64,000 bases of DNA from Salinigranum rubrum (lineage in GTDB: Archaea > Halobacteriota > Halobacteria > Halobacteriales > Haloferacaceae): positions 1,240,001 through 1,304,000 of the forward strand of contig NZ_CP026309.1 of the NCBI RefSeq assembly GCF_002906575.1, given 5' to 3'. The notes under the pieces are model-generated. The model saw only the letters and a list, made by a program, of their open reading frames with translations, was not told where the DNA came from and made no database searches. The position numbers were made by a program, and so were the translations under genes. Shown here piece by piece: positions 8,320-16,669 of this stretch (the first letter of the stretch is position 1; the number at the start of each line of letters is the position of its first letter).

Positions 8320-8574
8320 ATCGGTCGCAAGCACCGGACGTACTTCTGGATTCCTCGACGGACGCGAACACAAGAGATATAGTCCGTTTCGAGAGACGGT
8401 GTGACGGGGACGGCGCGGCGTCGTGCCGATCCGTGCACGCCATACCCACTCCTGCACGGGCCCGTCCCCTTCTCACGAAACTCGCCCGTCGAGCGGTGGC
8501 TCGGCCGTACGCTGCGACGGTCGGCGGGTCGGCCACGCGCTGGATTCTTCGGACCCGCGACCGAACCTCGACGT

Positions 8575-9087
8575 ATGCAGTTCACTGTCGTCCAGGGAGA
8601 CATCGCCGCACAGTCCGCCGACGCGCTCGTCAACGCGGCCGGCACCAGCCTCCAGATGGGGTCGGGCGTCGCCGGCGCGCTCCGCCGGGCGGGGGGTCGT
8701 GAACTCAACGAGGCGGCCGTCGCGAAGGGACCGGTCGACCTCGGTGCGGTGGCCGTCACCGACGCGTACGACCTCGACGCCGACTACGTCGTCCACGCGG
8801 CCGCGATGCCACACTACGGCGACGGACAGGCGACGGCCGAGAGTATCCGCGATGCGACGCGGAACGCGCTCGCCGCCGCCGACGAGCGCGGCTGTGAATC
8901 GCTCGTCGTCCCCGCGCTCGGCTGTGGGGTCGCGGGCTTCGACCTCAGGGAGGGCGCCCGCATCATCTGCGAGGTCGTCGACGCCTCCGACCCGAACTCG
9001 CTCTCGGACGTGCGGGTCATCGCCTACAGCGACGAGGAGTACGAGACCATCGAGGAGGTCGCCCGGGCGGTTCGGGACCGGGAGTAG
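8575..9087 (+). CDS. Macro domain protein (ADP-ribose binding)
   Basis: This 170-residue protein is a single macro domain. Diagnostic elements are GDIAAQSADALVNAAGTSL (Asn in the VNAA loop), GSGVAGALRRAGG for phosphate binding, VVHAAAMPHYGDG, and VPALGCGVAGF. The family binds or removes ADP-ribose or its metabolites; the acceptor here cannot be predicted. The start is ATG 8575, preceded by an open frame with unrelated composition. It has no operon partner; the next gene starts 32 bp downstream and may be co-transcribed. Confidence 0.9.
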   Translation: MQFTVVQGDIAAQSADALVNAAGTSLQMGSGVAGALRRAGGRELNEAAVAKGPVDLGAVAVTDAYDLDADYVVHAAAMPHYGDGQATAESIRDATRNALAAADERGCESLVVPALGCGVAGFDLREGARIICEVVDASDPNSLSDVRVIAYSDEEYETIEEVARAVRDRE

Positions 9088-9119
9088 CCTTTTACCTCGT
9101 CGGTCCTCCGAGCCAGTCG

Positions 9120-9398
9120 ATGGACGTGCCCGAGGACGCGCCCGCCGTCTGTCCCGTCTGTGCGACCGACTACGACTCGGTCTCGCAGCACGACGCGGGC
9201 CTCATGGTGAACCTCCTCGACAACGCTCGCTACCGGCGCGTCTGCTTCGACCCCGTCTCCGCCGACGGGACCGCGTCCGTCCGCTTTTATCACCACACCC
9301 ACGAACAGGTCGGCGCCGGCCAGGCGAGACCGGCCGACGACGCCGCTGTCACCTCGAAACGCGCCTCGGACGGCGTGTCGGACGAAAAGCGGCAATAG
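9120..9398 (+). CDS. Small Cys-containing haloarchaeal protein
   Basis: This 92-residue protein starts MDVPEDAPAVCPVCATDYDS, with one CPVC knuckle and a lone later Cys (VCFDPV), so it may bind zinc with His partners or as a dimer. The last 30 residues are low-complexity and probably disordered. It follows the macro-domain gene by 32 bp on the same strand. I do not recognise a functional family. Confidence 0.65.
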   Translation: MDVPEDAPAVCPVCATDYDSVSQHDAGLMVNLLDNARYRRVCFDPVSADGTASVRFYHHTHEQVGAGQARPADDAAVTSKRASDGVSDEKRQ

Positions 9399-9475
9399 TT
9401 TCTCAAATCTCGGTTCCTCGGCCCGTGTTTCCCGTACACGAACGCTGTGGTGTGTTGCGTGCTACCGTCCGAACG

Positions 9476-10084
9476 ATGCTCAACGAATCCGATCACGACC
9501 ACGACCACGTACACGAGCACGTCGACGAGCGGGTCGACGACCGCGACGACTGGGCGCGCCGCCGTCGCAAGGGCATTCCGACCGACGAGAACCTCCTCGT
9601 CGTCGCCTGCATGGACGAGCGCATCCCCGTCGAATCCGCGCTGGGGCTCGAACTCGGGGACGCACAGATATACCGTAACGCCGGCGGGAAGGTGACCGAC
9701 GACGTCATCCGCAGCGCCGCGCTGACGACGAACTTCTTCGAGACGGAGGAGATCATCGTCGTCAACCACACCGACTGCGGGATGATGAGCGCGAGCGACG
9801 AGGACGTCGTTGCCGGCCTCGAAGCGCAGGCGGGCGACCTCGACGACGTGGACCTCGACCCCTCCCTCCCCGAGTTGAACATCGGCGACGCCGGGGTCGA
9901 CGAGTGGGTTCGCATGACAGACGACATCGACGAAGCCTGTGCCGCGCAGGTCGCGTATCTGGAGGACCACGACCTCGTCCCGGACGACGTCACGGTCACG
10001 GGCTACGTGTACGAGGTCGAGTCCGGCGAACTCCGCCGACCGGGCGAGCGTATCGCCGAGGAGATCAGCGAGCGACGGGTGTAG
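9476..10084 (+). CDS. Beta-class carbonic anhydrase with His-rich N-terminus
   Basis: The zinc ligands of a beta carbonic anhydrase are visible: Cys45 and Asp47 in ACMDERIP, and His98 and Cys101 in NHTDCGM. The fold continues to VTGYVYEVESGEL. At 202 residues the length is normal. The first 20 residues are unusual, with alternating Asp and His (HDHDHVHEH), which could bind metal ions such as zinc for delivery to the active site; that is inference. The start at 9476 is the only ATG just upstream of this tract. The reaction is the interconversion of CO2 and bicarbonate. Confidence 0.9.
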   Translation: MLNESDHDHDHVHEHVDERVDDRDDWARRRRKGIPTDENLLVVACMDERIPVESALGLELGDAQIYRNAGGKVTDDVIRSAALTTNFFETEEIIVVNHTDCGMMSASDEDVVAGLEAQAGDLDDVDLDPSLPELNIGDAGVDEWVRMTDDIDEACAAQVAYLEDHDLVPDDVTVTGYVYEVESGELRRPGERIAEEISERRV

Positions 10085-10296
10085 CGCCCCAGTGCTCGCG
10101 GTGTCCCCTGCGAGCAGCCGAGAGTTCTTATCCGGGGACGCGGCCACCCCGTCGCGTGACCTGACGAGGGTCGTGGGACGGTTCGCGACGCGGCGGCACC
10201 CCGTCTCACGAGCGAGTCGTGCCGTCCGTTCGCTCTTTCGACTCCGAGGACCAGAACGGCCCCCGAGGTTTTGCCGTTCGGGCACGTCCCGCTAGC

Positions 10297-11622
10297 ATGG
10301 TCCGACTGGAGGACCCGCTCGACATCGGCGGCCTCACCGTCCCGAACCGCCTCTACCGCGCTCCGCTCCTAGAGTGTGCGGGAAACGGGGCCGGGGCCGT
10401 CGACGCGCTCGTCTCACACCTCGAACCCGCGGCGGCCGCGGGCGCGGGCCTGCTCTGTCAGGGTGCAACTATCGTCCGCGGGCCGGGCGGCTGTGCCGCC
10501 CCCAACATGACGTACGTCGACGATCCGGACTTCGTCTCGCGGCTCTCGGAACTCACGGAGACCGTCCACGACCACGGGTCGACCATCGCTATTCAACTGG
10601 AACACGGCGGCCTCCGGAGCATGGAGACGTGGCACGCCGGGTACCGTGCCGAACATCCCGACTACCAGCAGTTGGCCGTCTCCCCGCTTCCGCCCCTGCT
10701 CAGCCTCGCCGACCGGCTCGGCATCCTTTCGTACGACCCGGTCGTCATGTCTACGGAGGAGGTGTACGACCTCGCCGCGGACTTCGGCCGAGCAGCCGGC
10801 TACGCTGTCGACGCCGGGTACGACGCCGTCCACGTCGCCGGCGCGAACATGGGCATCGTCCACCAGTTCCTCTCGCCCTTCTACAACCGCCGCAAGGACG
10901 AGTTCGCCGACGGCGTGCGGTTCCTCGAAGTCGTTCACGACGAGATTCGTGACCGCGCCGGCGACGTCCCGCTCCTGACCAAGGTGCCCGCGGAGACGGA
11001 GGCACCGCCGGGCGTCCCCCGTCTCACTAGCCGGGAAACGGTTCACGTCTGCCGCCGGCTCGCCGACTACGGTTACGACGCGCTCGTCCCCGTCACCGGC
11101 TCCGTGTTCTGGGACGCGAGCATCGTTCGAGGGGCGTTCCCCGAACAGGCCTGGCGCGACGACCGATTCCACGACGGCTACGTCGAGGCGTTCGGCGGGC
11201 GGCTTCGGGCGGCGCTCGTCGTCCTCGGGAACTGGCTGGAGTCGTTCGTCTACGACTTCGAGCCCGCCTGGAACGCGGGCATCTGCCGTGCCGTGCGTCG
11301 CACGGTCGACGTGCCGGTCCTCGCGGAGGGAGGCATCCGGACGCGCGGGGAGATAGACCGTCTGCTCGGCCACTCGTGTGACATGGTCGGGATGGGCCGC
11401 CCGTTCTACGCCGAGCCGCGCCTCCCCGCGCGACTCCTCGGCTCGACGCCCGAGACGAGCGTCGTCTGTGCGAGCTGTAACAACTGTACCGTCCCGCAGG
11501 TGACCGGTGTCGGCGGGGTGTGTCGGACGCCCGACGTTCTCCGGAAGGCCGGTCGGCTGCGACGGGACGGCGCGTACGAGCGGCCGGATGAGTGCGAGGG
11601 ATCGCCGCCGAGCCGAGAGTGA
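10297..11622 (+). CDS. NADH:flavin oxidoreductase (Old Yellow Enzyme family)
   Basis: This 441-residue TIM-barrel FMN enzyme begins with the family pattern DIGGLTVPNRLYRAPLLE and continues with AIQLEHGG, AGYDAVHVAGAN and a phosphate-binding LAEGGIRTRGEIDRLL. The C-terminal CASCNNCTVPQ with a later VCRTP gives four cysteines spaced roughly like the [4Fe-4S] site of 2,4-dienoyl-CoA reductase-like members. It lacks their extra NAD(P)-binding domain. The substrate is probably an alpha,beta-unsaturated carbonyl compound but cannot be specified. ATG 10297 was chosen as it directly precedes the first barrel strand. Confidence 0.85.
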   Translation: MVRLEDPLDIGGLTVPNRLYRAPLLECAGNGAGAVDALVSHLEPAAAAGAGLLCQGATIVRGPGGCAAPNMTYVDDPDFVSRLSELTETVHDHGSTIAIQLEHGGLRSMETWHAGYRAEHPDYQQLAVSPLPPLLSLADRLGILSYDPVVMSTEEVYDLAADFGRAAGYAVDAGYDAVHVAGANMGIVHQFLSPFYNRRKDEFADGVRFLEVVHDEIRDRAGDVPLLTKVPAETEAPPGVPRLTSRETVHVCRRLADYGYDALVPVTGSVFWDASIVRGAFPEQAWRDDRFHDGYVEAFGGRLRAALVVLGNWLESFVYDFEPAWNAGICRAVRRTVDVPVLAEGGIRTRGEIDRLLGHSCDMVGMGRPFYAEPRLPARLLGSTPETSVVCASCNNCTVPQVTGVGGVCRTPDVLRKAGRLRRDGAYERPDECEGSPPSRE

Positions 11623-11684
11623 GGGCCGCCACGTCGGGCGGAAATCCCCGAAGGTTATTACCGCCCGACACAGACCGCAGGGTA

Positions 11685-12059
11685 ATGGCTCGCAACCGCT
11701 CGGAGGAGGAACCAGACGAGTTGCAGTCCGTCCTCGACGCGCTCGACGACGCGGACGCGAGAGCCATCGTTCGCGGGCTCGAACAGCCGATGACCGCGAG
11801 CGAGATCTCCGAGCGCTGTGACATCCCACTCTCGACGACGTACCGGAAGCTCGACCTCCTGACGGACGCGTCACTCCTCAAGGAGGGGACGGCCATCCGG
11901 GCCGACGGGCACCACGCGACCACGTACGAGGTTTCGTTCGAGGCCGTCCGCGTCCTGCTCACCGAGGGCAGGGAGTTCGAGGTCGAGATCGAAGGCGGCG
12001 AACAGGGTCCAGACGAGCGCCTCGCAGACATCTGGTCGAAGGTCCGGAGGGAAACGTAA
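11685..12059 (+). CDS. Winged-helix (ArsR-like) transcriptional regulator
   Basis: This 124-residue protein has a compact HTH: ARAIVRGLEQPMTASEISE, then CDIPLSTTYRKLDLLTDASLL as recognition helix and wing. It has no evident effector domain. Its TAA is directly followed by the ATG of a small membrane protein gene, a regulator-membrane pair common in haloarchaea. It probably controls its own operon, which is inference from context. The upstream frame to 11592 has no domain content, so ATG 11685 is preferred. Confidence 0.88.
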   Translation: MARNRSEEEPDELQSVLDALDDADARAIVRGLEQPMTASEISERCDIPLSTTYRKLDLLTDASLLKEGTAIRADGHHATTYEVSFEAVRVLLTEGREFEVEIEGGEQGPDERLADIWSKVRRET

Positions 12060-12353
12060 ATGGTTCACACGACAGCCTCACAGACGGTCGTATCGCTCAT
12101 CATCGCGGTGAAAACCGGCATTCTCGTCCTGGGTGGGCTCATCACCTACTTCAGCCTCAAGGCCTACCGCCGGACGGGCGACCGCTCGCTCCGCGCCCTG
12201 GGTGTCGGGTTCGGTATCATCACGTTCGGCGCTCTCGTCGCGGGCATCCTCGACGCCATTCTGGGTGTTTCGTTCGCCGTCGGCGTCCTCGTCGACGCGG
12301 CCCTGACGCTACTCGGATTCGCCGTCATCACCTACTCGCTGTACTCCGACTGA
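12060..12353 (+). CDS. Small membrane protein (DUF7521-like), partner of the HTH regulator
   Basis: This 97-residue protein has three hydrophobic segments with a short basic loop (KAYRRTGDRSLR) after the first, matching a haloarchaeal family I place tentatively with DUF7521. It starts immediately after the regulator stop codon, so the two are translationally linked. A role as membrane-bound sensor for the regulator is plausible but unproven. Confidence 0.75.
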   Translation: MVHTTASQTVVSLIIAVKTGILVLGGLITYFSLKAYRRTGDRSLRALGVGFGIITFGALVAGILDAILGVSFAVGVLVDAALTLLGFAVITYSLYSD

Positions 12354-12427
12354 CTCTCCGGGGCCGCCGCGAGAGTGTTGTTCCGAACGCGCAAAACCGT
12401 TAAGCTCCCTCCCCGAGTAGGGCTGGT

Positions 12428-12853
12428 ATGTCCGATTCGGAGGAACTGGCCGACATCAGACGACGGAAGCGGGAGGAACTCGAACGCCGGCTTCAGGACG
12501 GCGAATCCGAGTCGAGCGAGTCGCCGGAGGCGCCGTCGACACCACAGCACATCGAGAGCGCGAACCATCTCGACGAGTTCGTCGCCTCGAACCGAGTCGT
12601 TCTCGTCGACTTCTACGCCGACTGGTGTGGCCCGTGCAAGATGCTCGAACCGACCGTCGAGAGGGTCGCCCGCGAGACGCCCGCTGCGGTCGCGAAGGTC
12701 GACATCGACAGCCTCCAGGGGCTCGCCTCGCAGTACCAGGTCCGCGGCGTCCCGACCCTCCTGTTGTTCTCGGGTGGCGCGCCCGTCGAGCGCGTCGTCG
12801 GCGTCCGCGACTACGGGACGCTCGCCTCGCTCGTCTCGGAGTACGCCGCCTGA
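12428..12853 (+). CDS. trxA: Thioredoxin
   Basis: This 141-residue protein consists of a charged N-terminal extension of about 45 residues (helical, Glu/Arg-rich, then Ser/Glu-rich) followed by a standard thioredoxin fold. The active site WCGPC has redox cysteines at 67 and 70, and the cis-Pro loop is VRGVPTLLLF. It reduces protein disulfides in the cytoplasm. The extension is typical of several haloarchaeal thioredoxins. It stands alone between a small membrane protein gene and the AMP phosphorylase gene. Confidence 0.92.
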   Translation: MSDSEELADIRRRKREELERRLQDGESESSESPEAPSTPQHIESANHLDEFVASNRVVLVDFYADWCGPCKMLEPTVERVARETPAAVAKVDIDSLQGLASQYQVRGVPTLLLFSGGAPVERVVGVRDYGTLASLVSEYAA

Positions 12854-12923
12854 GGGCTTCGACCCGTCGCCTGTGACTCCCGGCCGTGACTAGAGTTATG
12901 CGAGAGACACGTGTGCATCGGGT

Positions 12924-14402
12924 ATGCAGTTCGCCGTCGAACCGGTCGACATCGCCTCCCGGTCGCCGACCGTCCTGTTGAACGAGAGCGACGCGGCCGA
13001 CCTCGGCGTGCACCCGCTCGACCGCGTCCATCTCGACCACGCGGGCGGGACGACCGTCGGCATCGTCGAACTCACGGACCAGCTCGTCCCGCCGGGCGTC
13101 GTCGGAACGACCCGACGACTCGACACCATCTCCGGCCCGGTCGACGTCTCGCTGGCCCCGACGCCGGCGTCGGTGCGGTACATCCGCAAGAAGCTCGACG
13201 ACATCGAACTCGAGCGCCACGAGTTCGAACGCATCGTCGACGACATCACCGACGACCGACTCGCGGACGTCGAACTGGGCGCGTACGTCGCCGGCGTCTA
13301 CACGAACGGCCTCTCGCTGCAGGAGACGCTCTCGCTCACCGAGGAGATGACCGCGGCCGGCGAGGTCATCTCCTGGGACCCCAGCGTCGTCGCCGACAAA
13401 CACTCCATCGGCGGGGTACCCGGCAACCGCGTCACCCCCGTCCTGGTTCCGCTCGTCGCCAGCGCGGGACTCACGATGCCGAAGACGTCGTCGCGTGCGG
13501 TGACCTCGGCGGCGGGCACCGCCGACACGATGGAGGTGTTCTGCGACGTCTCCTTCTCGCGCGCGGAGGTCGAACGCATCGTCGACGAGGCCGGCGCGTG
13601 CATCGTCTGGGGCGGTGCGGTGAATCTCTCGCCCGTCGACGACAAGATAATCCGCGCGGAGACGCCGCTCTCGTTGGACCCGCCCGGGCAACTCATCGCG
13701 TCGGTCCTCTCGAAGAAGAAGAGCGCGGGGTCGACGCACGTCGTCGTGGACATTCCGTACGGCGAGGGCGCCAAGATGGAGAGTCTCGCCGAGGCCCGGG
13801 AGTTCGCGGTCGACGTCCGTCGCGTCGGGGAACACATCGGGCTGACCGTCGAGTGTGCGATCACGCTCGGGTCACAGCCTATCGGCAGCGGTGTGGGGCC
13901 GACGCTGGAGGCGCGCGACGTCCTCGAAACGCTCGACGGCGCGGGGCCGGCCGACCTTCGGCTGAAGAGCATCCGCCTCGCGGACGTGCTGTTCGAGTGC
14001 TGTGGTGTCGACGCGGACGCGGCCGCCCTCCTCGACTCCGGCGCGGCCCGCGAGCGGTTCAGGCGCATCGTCGACGCGCAGGGTGGTGACCCGGAGGTCT
14101 CGCCCGGCGACCTCGAAGTGGGGAGACACACGCGGGTCGTCCACGCCGACCGCGCCGGCATCGTCACACACATCGACAACCGCCTCGTGAACGACGTCGC
14201 GCGGCGGGCGGGCGCACCGAGGGACCACGGCGCCGGCATCGACCTCCACTGCCGCGTCGGTGACACGGTCGAGACCGGCGAACCGCTCTGTACCGTCCAC
14301 GCAGAGGTGAGCGCCAAGCTCGAGGACGCGTCGTCGCTCGTCGACCGGACCGAGATGATCCGCGTCAGGGGCGCGCGGGAGACGCTCGTCGAACGCGTCT
14401 GA
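12924..14402 (+). CDS. deoA: AMP phosphorylase
   Basis: This 492-residue protein belongs to the archaeal branch of the thymidine phosphorylase family that phosphorolyses AMP and other NMPs to base plus ribose 1,5-bisphosphate. The extended N-terminal domain (about residues 1-85) that separates AMP phosphorylase from bacterial DeoA is present. The phosphate-binding core includes DKHSIGGVPGNRVTP and the motif MPKTSSRAVTSAAGTADTME. The next gene encodes the enzyme that uses its product, giving the first two steps of the archaeal AMP pathway. The third enzyme, type III RuBisCO, is not in the window. Confidence 0.92.
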   Translation: MQFAVEPVDIASRSPTVLLNESDAADLGVHPLDRVHLDHAGGTTVGIVELTDQLVPPGVVGTTRRLDTISGPVDVSLAPTPASVRYIRKKLDDIELERHEFERIVDDITDDRLADVELGAYVAGVYTNGLSLQETLSLTEEMTAAGEVISWDPSVVADKHSIGGVPGNRVTPVLVPLVASAGLTMPKTSSRAVTSAAGTADTMEVFCDVSFSRAEVERIVDEAGACIVWGGAVNLSPVDDKIIRAETPLSLDPPGQLIASVLSKKKSAGSTHVVVDIPYGEGAKMESLAEAREFAVDVRRVGEHIGLTVECAITLGSQPIGSGVGPTLEARDVLETLDGAGPADLRLKSIRLADVLFECCGVDADAAALLDSGAARERFRRIVDAQGGDPEVSPGDLEVGRHTRVVHADRAGIVTHIDNRLVNDVARRAGAPRDHGAGIDLHCRVGDTVETGEPLCTVHAEVSAKLEDASSLVDRTEMIRVRGARETLVERV

Positions 14403-14443
14403 CGCCCGACTCACTTTTCACCGTCCGTGTGCCATCTATTCGC

Positions 14444-15391
14444 ATGGGCGTGCACAGGGAGGTCCGCGAGACGGCCGAGGCCATCGACACCATGGAGATT
14501 CGAGGAGCGGCGGCCATCGCGGACGCGGCCGCCCGGGCGCTCCGGGCACAGGCGCGAGCGAGCGACGCCGACTCCCCCGAGGCCTTCCGTGGAGAACTGC
14601 GAGCCGCCGCGCGGACTCTGTTCGAGACGCGCCCGACGGCGGTGAGCCTCCCGAACGCGCTCCGCTACGTGCTCCACGGCATCGAGGGGGCGACCGTCGC
14701 GGCACTGCGCGAGTCGGTCGAAGCGACAGTCGCGGAGTTCTGCGTCCGACTGGACCACGCGCAGGCCGACCTCGGCGAGGTGGGCGCGAACCGTCTCCGC
14801 GACGGCGACGTCGTCATGACGCACTGTCACTCGACGGACGCGCTCGCGTGCATCGAGGTCGCTGTCGACCAGGGCAAGGAACTGGCGGCCATCGTCAAGG
14901 AGACGCGCCCGCGGAACCAGGGGCACATCACGGCGGAGGAACTGTCGGAACTGGGCGTCCCCGTGACGCTCATCGTCGACAGCGCGGCCCGGCACTACCT
15001 CAACGACGTCGACCACGTCCTCGTCGGGGCGGACTCCATCGCCGCCGACGGGAGCGTCATCAACAAGATCGGCACCTCCGGCCTCGCAGTCAACGCCCGG
15101 GACAGAGGAACACCGGTGATGGTCGCCGCCCAGACCCTGAAGCTCCACCCGGCGACGCTCACCGGCCACACCGTCGACATCGAGACCCGCGACGTCTCGG
15201 AAGTCGTCGACAGGGAGACCCGGACGGCCATCGGCGACCCGGACGTGGCGAACCCGGCGTTCGACGTCACGCCCCCGCGATACGTCGACGCCATCGTCAC
15301 CGAGCGGGGGCAGTACCCGCCCGAGAGCGTCGTCACGCTGATGCGGGAACTGTTCGGTGAGGGGACGACGCGGCCGTGGGAAGGGGCGTGA
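14444..15391 (+). CDS. Ribose-1,5-bisphosphate isomerase
   Basis: This 315-residue protein belongs to the eIF-2B alpha/MtnA-like family and matches the archaeal isomerase that converts ribose 1,5-bisphosphate to ribulose 1,5-bisphosphate. Visible signatures are an early TMEIRGAAAIADAAARAL, then MTHCHSTDAL, ETRPRNQGH, VGADSIAADGSVINKIGT and a C-terminal NPAFDVTPPRYVDAIVTE. It lies 41 bp downstream of AMP phosphorylase, its pathway partner. ATG 14444 gives the family-typical N-terminus; a start at 14429 would add five residues. Confidence 0.92.
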   Translation: MGVHREVRETAEAIDTMEIRGAAAIADAAARALRAQARASDADSPEAFRGELRAAARTLFETRPTAVSLPNALRYVLHGIEGATVAALRESVEATVAEFCVRLDHAQADLGEVGANRLRDGDVVMTHCHSTDALACIEVAVDQGKELAAIVKETRPRNQGHITAEELSELGVPVTLIVDSAARHYLNDVDHVLVGADSIAADGSVINKIGTSGLAVNARDRGTPVMVAAQTLKLHPATLTGHTVDIETRDVSEVVDRETRTAIGDPDVANPAFDVTPPRYVDAIVTERGQYPPESVVTLMRELFGEGTTRPWEGA

Positions 15392-15715
15392 GACCGACGT
15401 TCGGATTCGTCTCGGGCGTTTCGGTGACGCGCGGCCCCGCAGCCTCCGTGCCGCTCCCGCGAGCGGACGTGAGCGGGAAGCAGCGAGACCGGAGGTCTCG
15501 CCCAGGCGGGGACGCTCGTGCGAGGGATGAGCGAACGAACGAAGTGAGTGAGCGAATCGGCTGGGGAGGGCGTGGCTTCAGCGCCCTGGCGACTCCGCTC
15601 CGCGCTCCGCTGCTAGTCTGTCTCGACCGGCCCACGCATCCGTCCACTCACCCACTCCGACGACGATTTCGGAGAGGCTCGAGCAAAAACCGGGGTCACC
15701 GACCGGCCGTCGCGC
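15392..15715. repeat. Gene-free gap with dispersed repeat module
   Basis: No coding sequence is convincing here. The block 15550-15580 (gagcgaatcggctgggg and onward) is repeated exactly, in inverted orientation, at 20200-20230. The flanks include a short hairpin around 15490-15502 (gagacc-ggaggtctc) and a haloarchaeal-style cgaacgaagtgagtgag string at about 15534-15551. Confidence 0.7.
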
Positions 15716-16636
15716 TCACACGAACAGGAACGACGGGAGGTACAGCGCGAGACAGACCAGCGCCGCCCGGCGGCCGATGCCGCGACGCCAGTAGAACAGC
15801 CCCAGCACGACGAGCGAGACGACGAGCATGTACGCCGCCGCCGCCCGGACCGACGCGAGGTCCGTCACGACGACGTCGGCGACGAGCGCGCCGACGCCCA
15901 GCGAGAAGACGGGGTCGGTGATGTTGCTCCCGAGGATGGCGCCGACGGAGATGCCCGAGACGCCCCGGTGGGCGGCCAACCCCGCGACGAATATCTCGGG
16001 CGTGGTCGTCCCGAGACCGGTGAGCACGCCGACGAGGAACTCCGACACCCCGAGGAGACGAGCGATGGCGATGCCGTTCGTCACGAGCAACTGTCCCCCG
16101 ACGACGACCAGTACGAGTCCGCCGACGATCCACGGCAGCGCGCGCTCGGGTGGTTCGGCCTCCTCGACGACCTCCTGGGCGACCTCGCTCCCACCCTCGT
16201 TGGTGTACAGTGTGTAGACGAAGTTCACGTACGCGAGCATCATCAGGAGCCCCTCCGACCGCTGGATCACACCGTCGTCGAGCGTCAGGAGCATCACGAC
16301 CATCGCGAGCGTCATCGCCCCGCCGTAGATCATCACGTTCCGTCGCTCGGCGACGATGGGCGAGACGAGCGCGACGATGCCGATGGCGAGCGTTATCTGT
16401 GCCGTCTCCGAGCCCACGATGTTCCCGACGACGATGTCGCCCGCGCCGTACCACGCGCCGTACACCGAGGTCACCATCTCCGGGATGGAGGTTCCGACGG
16501 AGATGAGCGTGACGCCGACGAAGAAGGACGAGACGCCGTAGAAGCGAGCGACCTCGGCCGCGGCCGTCACGGCGCGGTCCGACCCGACGACGAGCGCCAC
16601 GAGGCCGACGACGAACAGCGCGAGTTCGACCAGCAT
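15716..16636 (-). CDS. Sodium/calcium exchanger family protein (CaCA, YrbG-like)
   Basis: This 306-residue membrane protein has about ten helices and the two inverted alpha-repeats of the CaCA superfamily: GTSIPEMVTSVYGA with GNIVGSE in the first half, and GTTTPEIFVAGLAA with GAILGSNITDP in the second. The acidic residues in those motifs bind the transported cation. It probably exchanges Na+ or H+ for Ca2+ across the cell membrane. An acidic cytoplasmic loop lies between the halves. It is convergent with ribose-1,5-bisphosphate isomerase and downstream of the helicase gene on the same strand. Confidence 0.9.
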   Translation of the reverse strand: MLVELALFVVGLVALVVGSDRAVTAAAEVARFYGVSSFFVGVTLISVGTSIPEMVTSVYGAWYGAGDIVVGNIVGSETAQITLAIGIVALVSPIVAERRNVMIYGGAMTLAMVVMLLTLDDGVIQRSEGLLMMLAYVNFVYTLYTNEGGSEVAQEVVEEAEPPERALPWIVGGLVLVVVGGQLLVTNGIAIARLLGVSEFLVGVLTGLGTTTPEIFVAGLAAHRGVSGISVGAILGSNITDPVFSLGVGALVADVVVTDLASVRAAAAYMLVVSLVVLGLFYWRRGIGRRAALVCLALYLPSFLFV

Positions 16637-16669
16637 CGTCCGCCGAGACGGCGCTCGTCGGCAAAGCTC

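Noticed and set aside
15460-15640. CRISPR array or insertion-sequence ends
   Set aside because: The repeats are few, unevenly spaced and without spacers of constant size, and no transposase or cas gene is near any copy.
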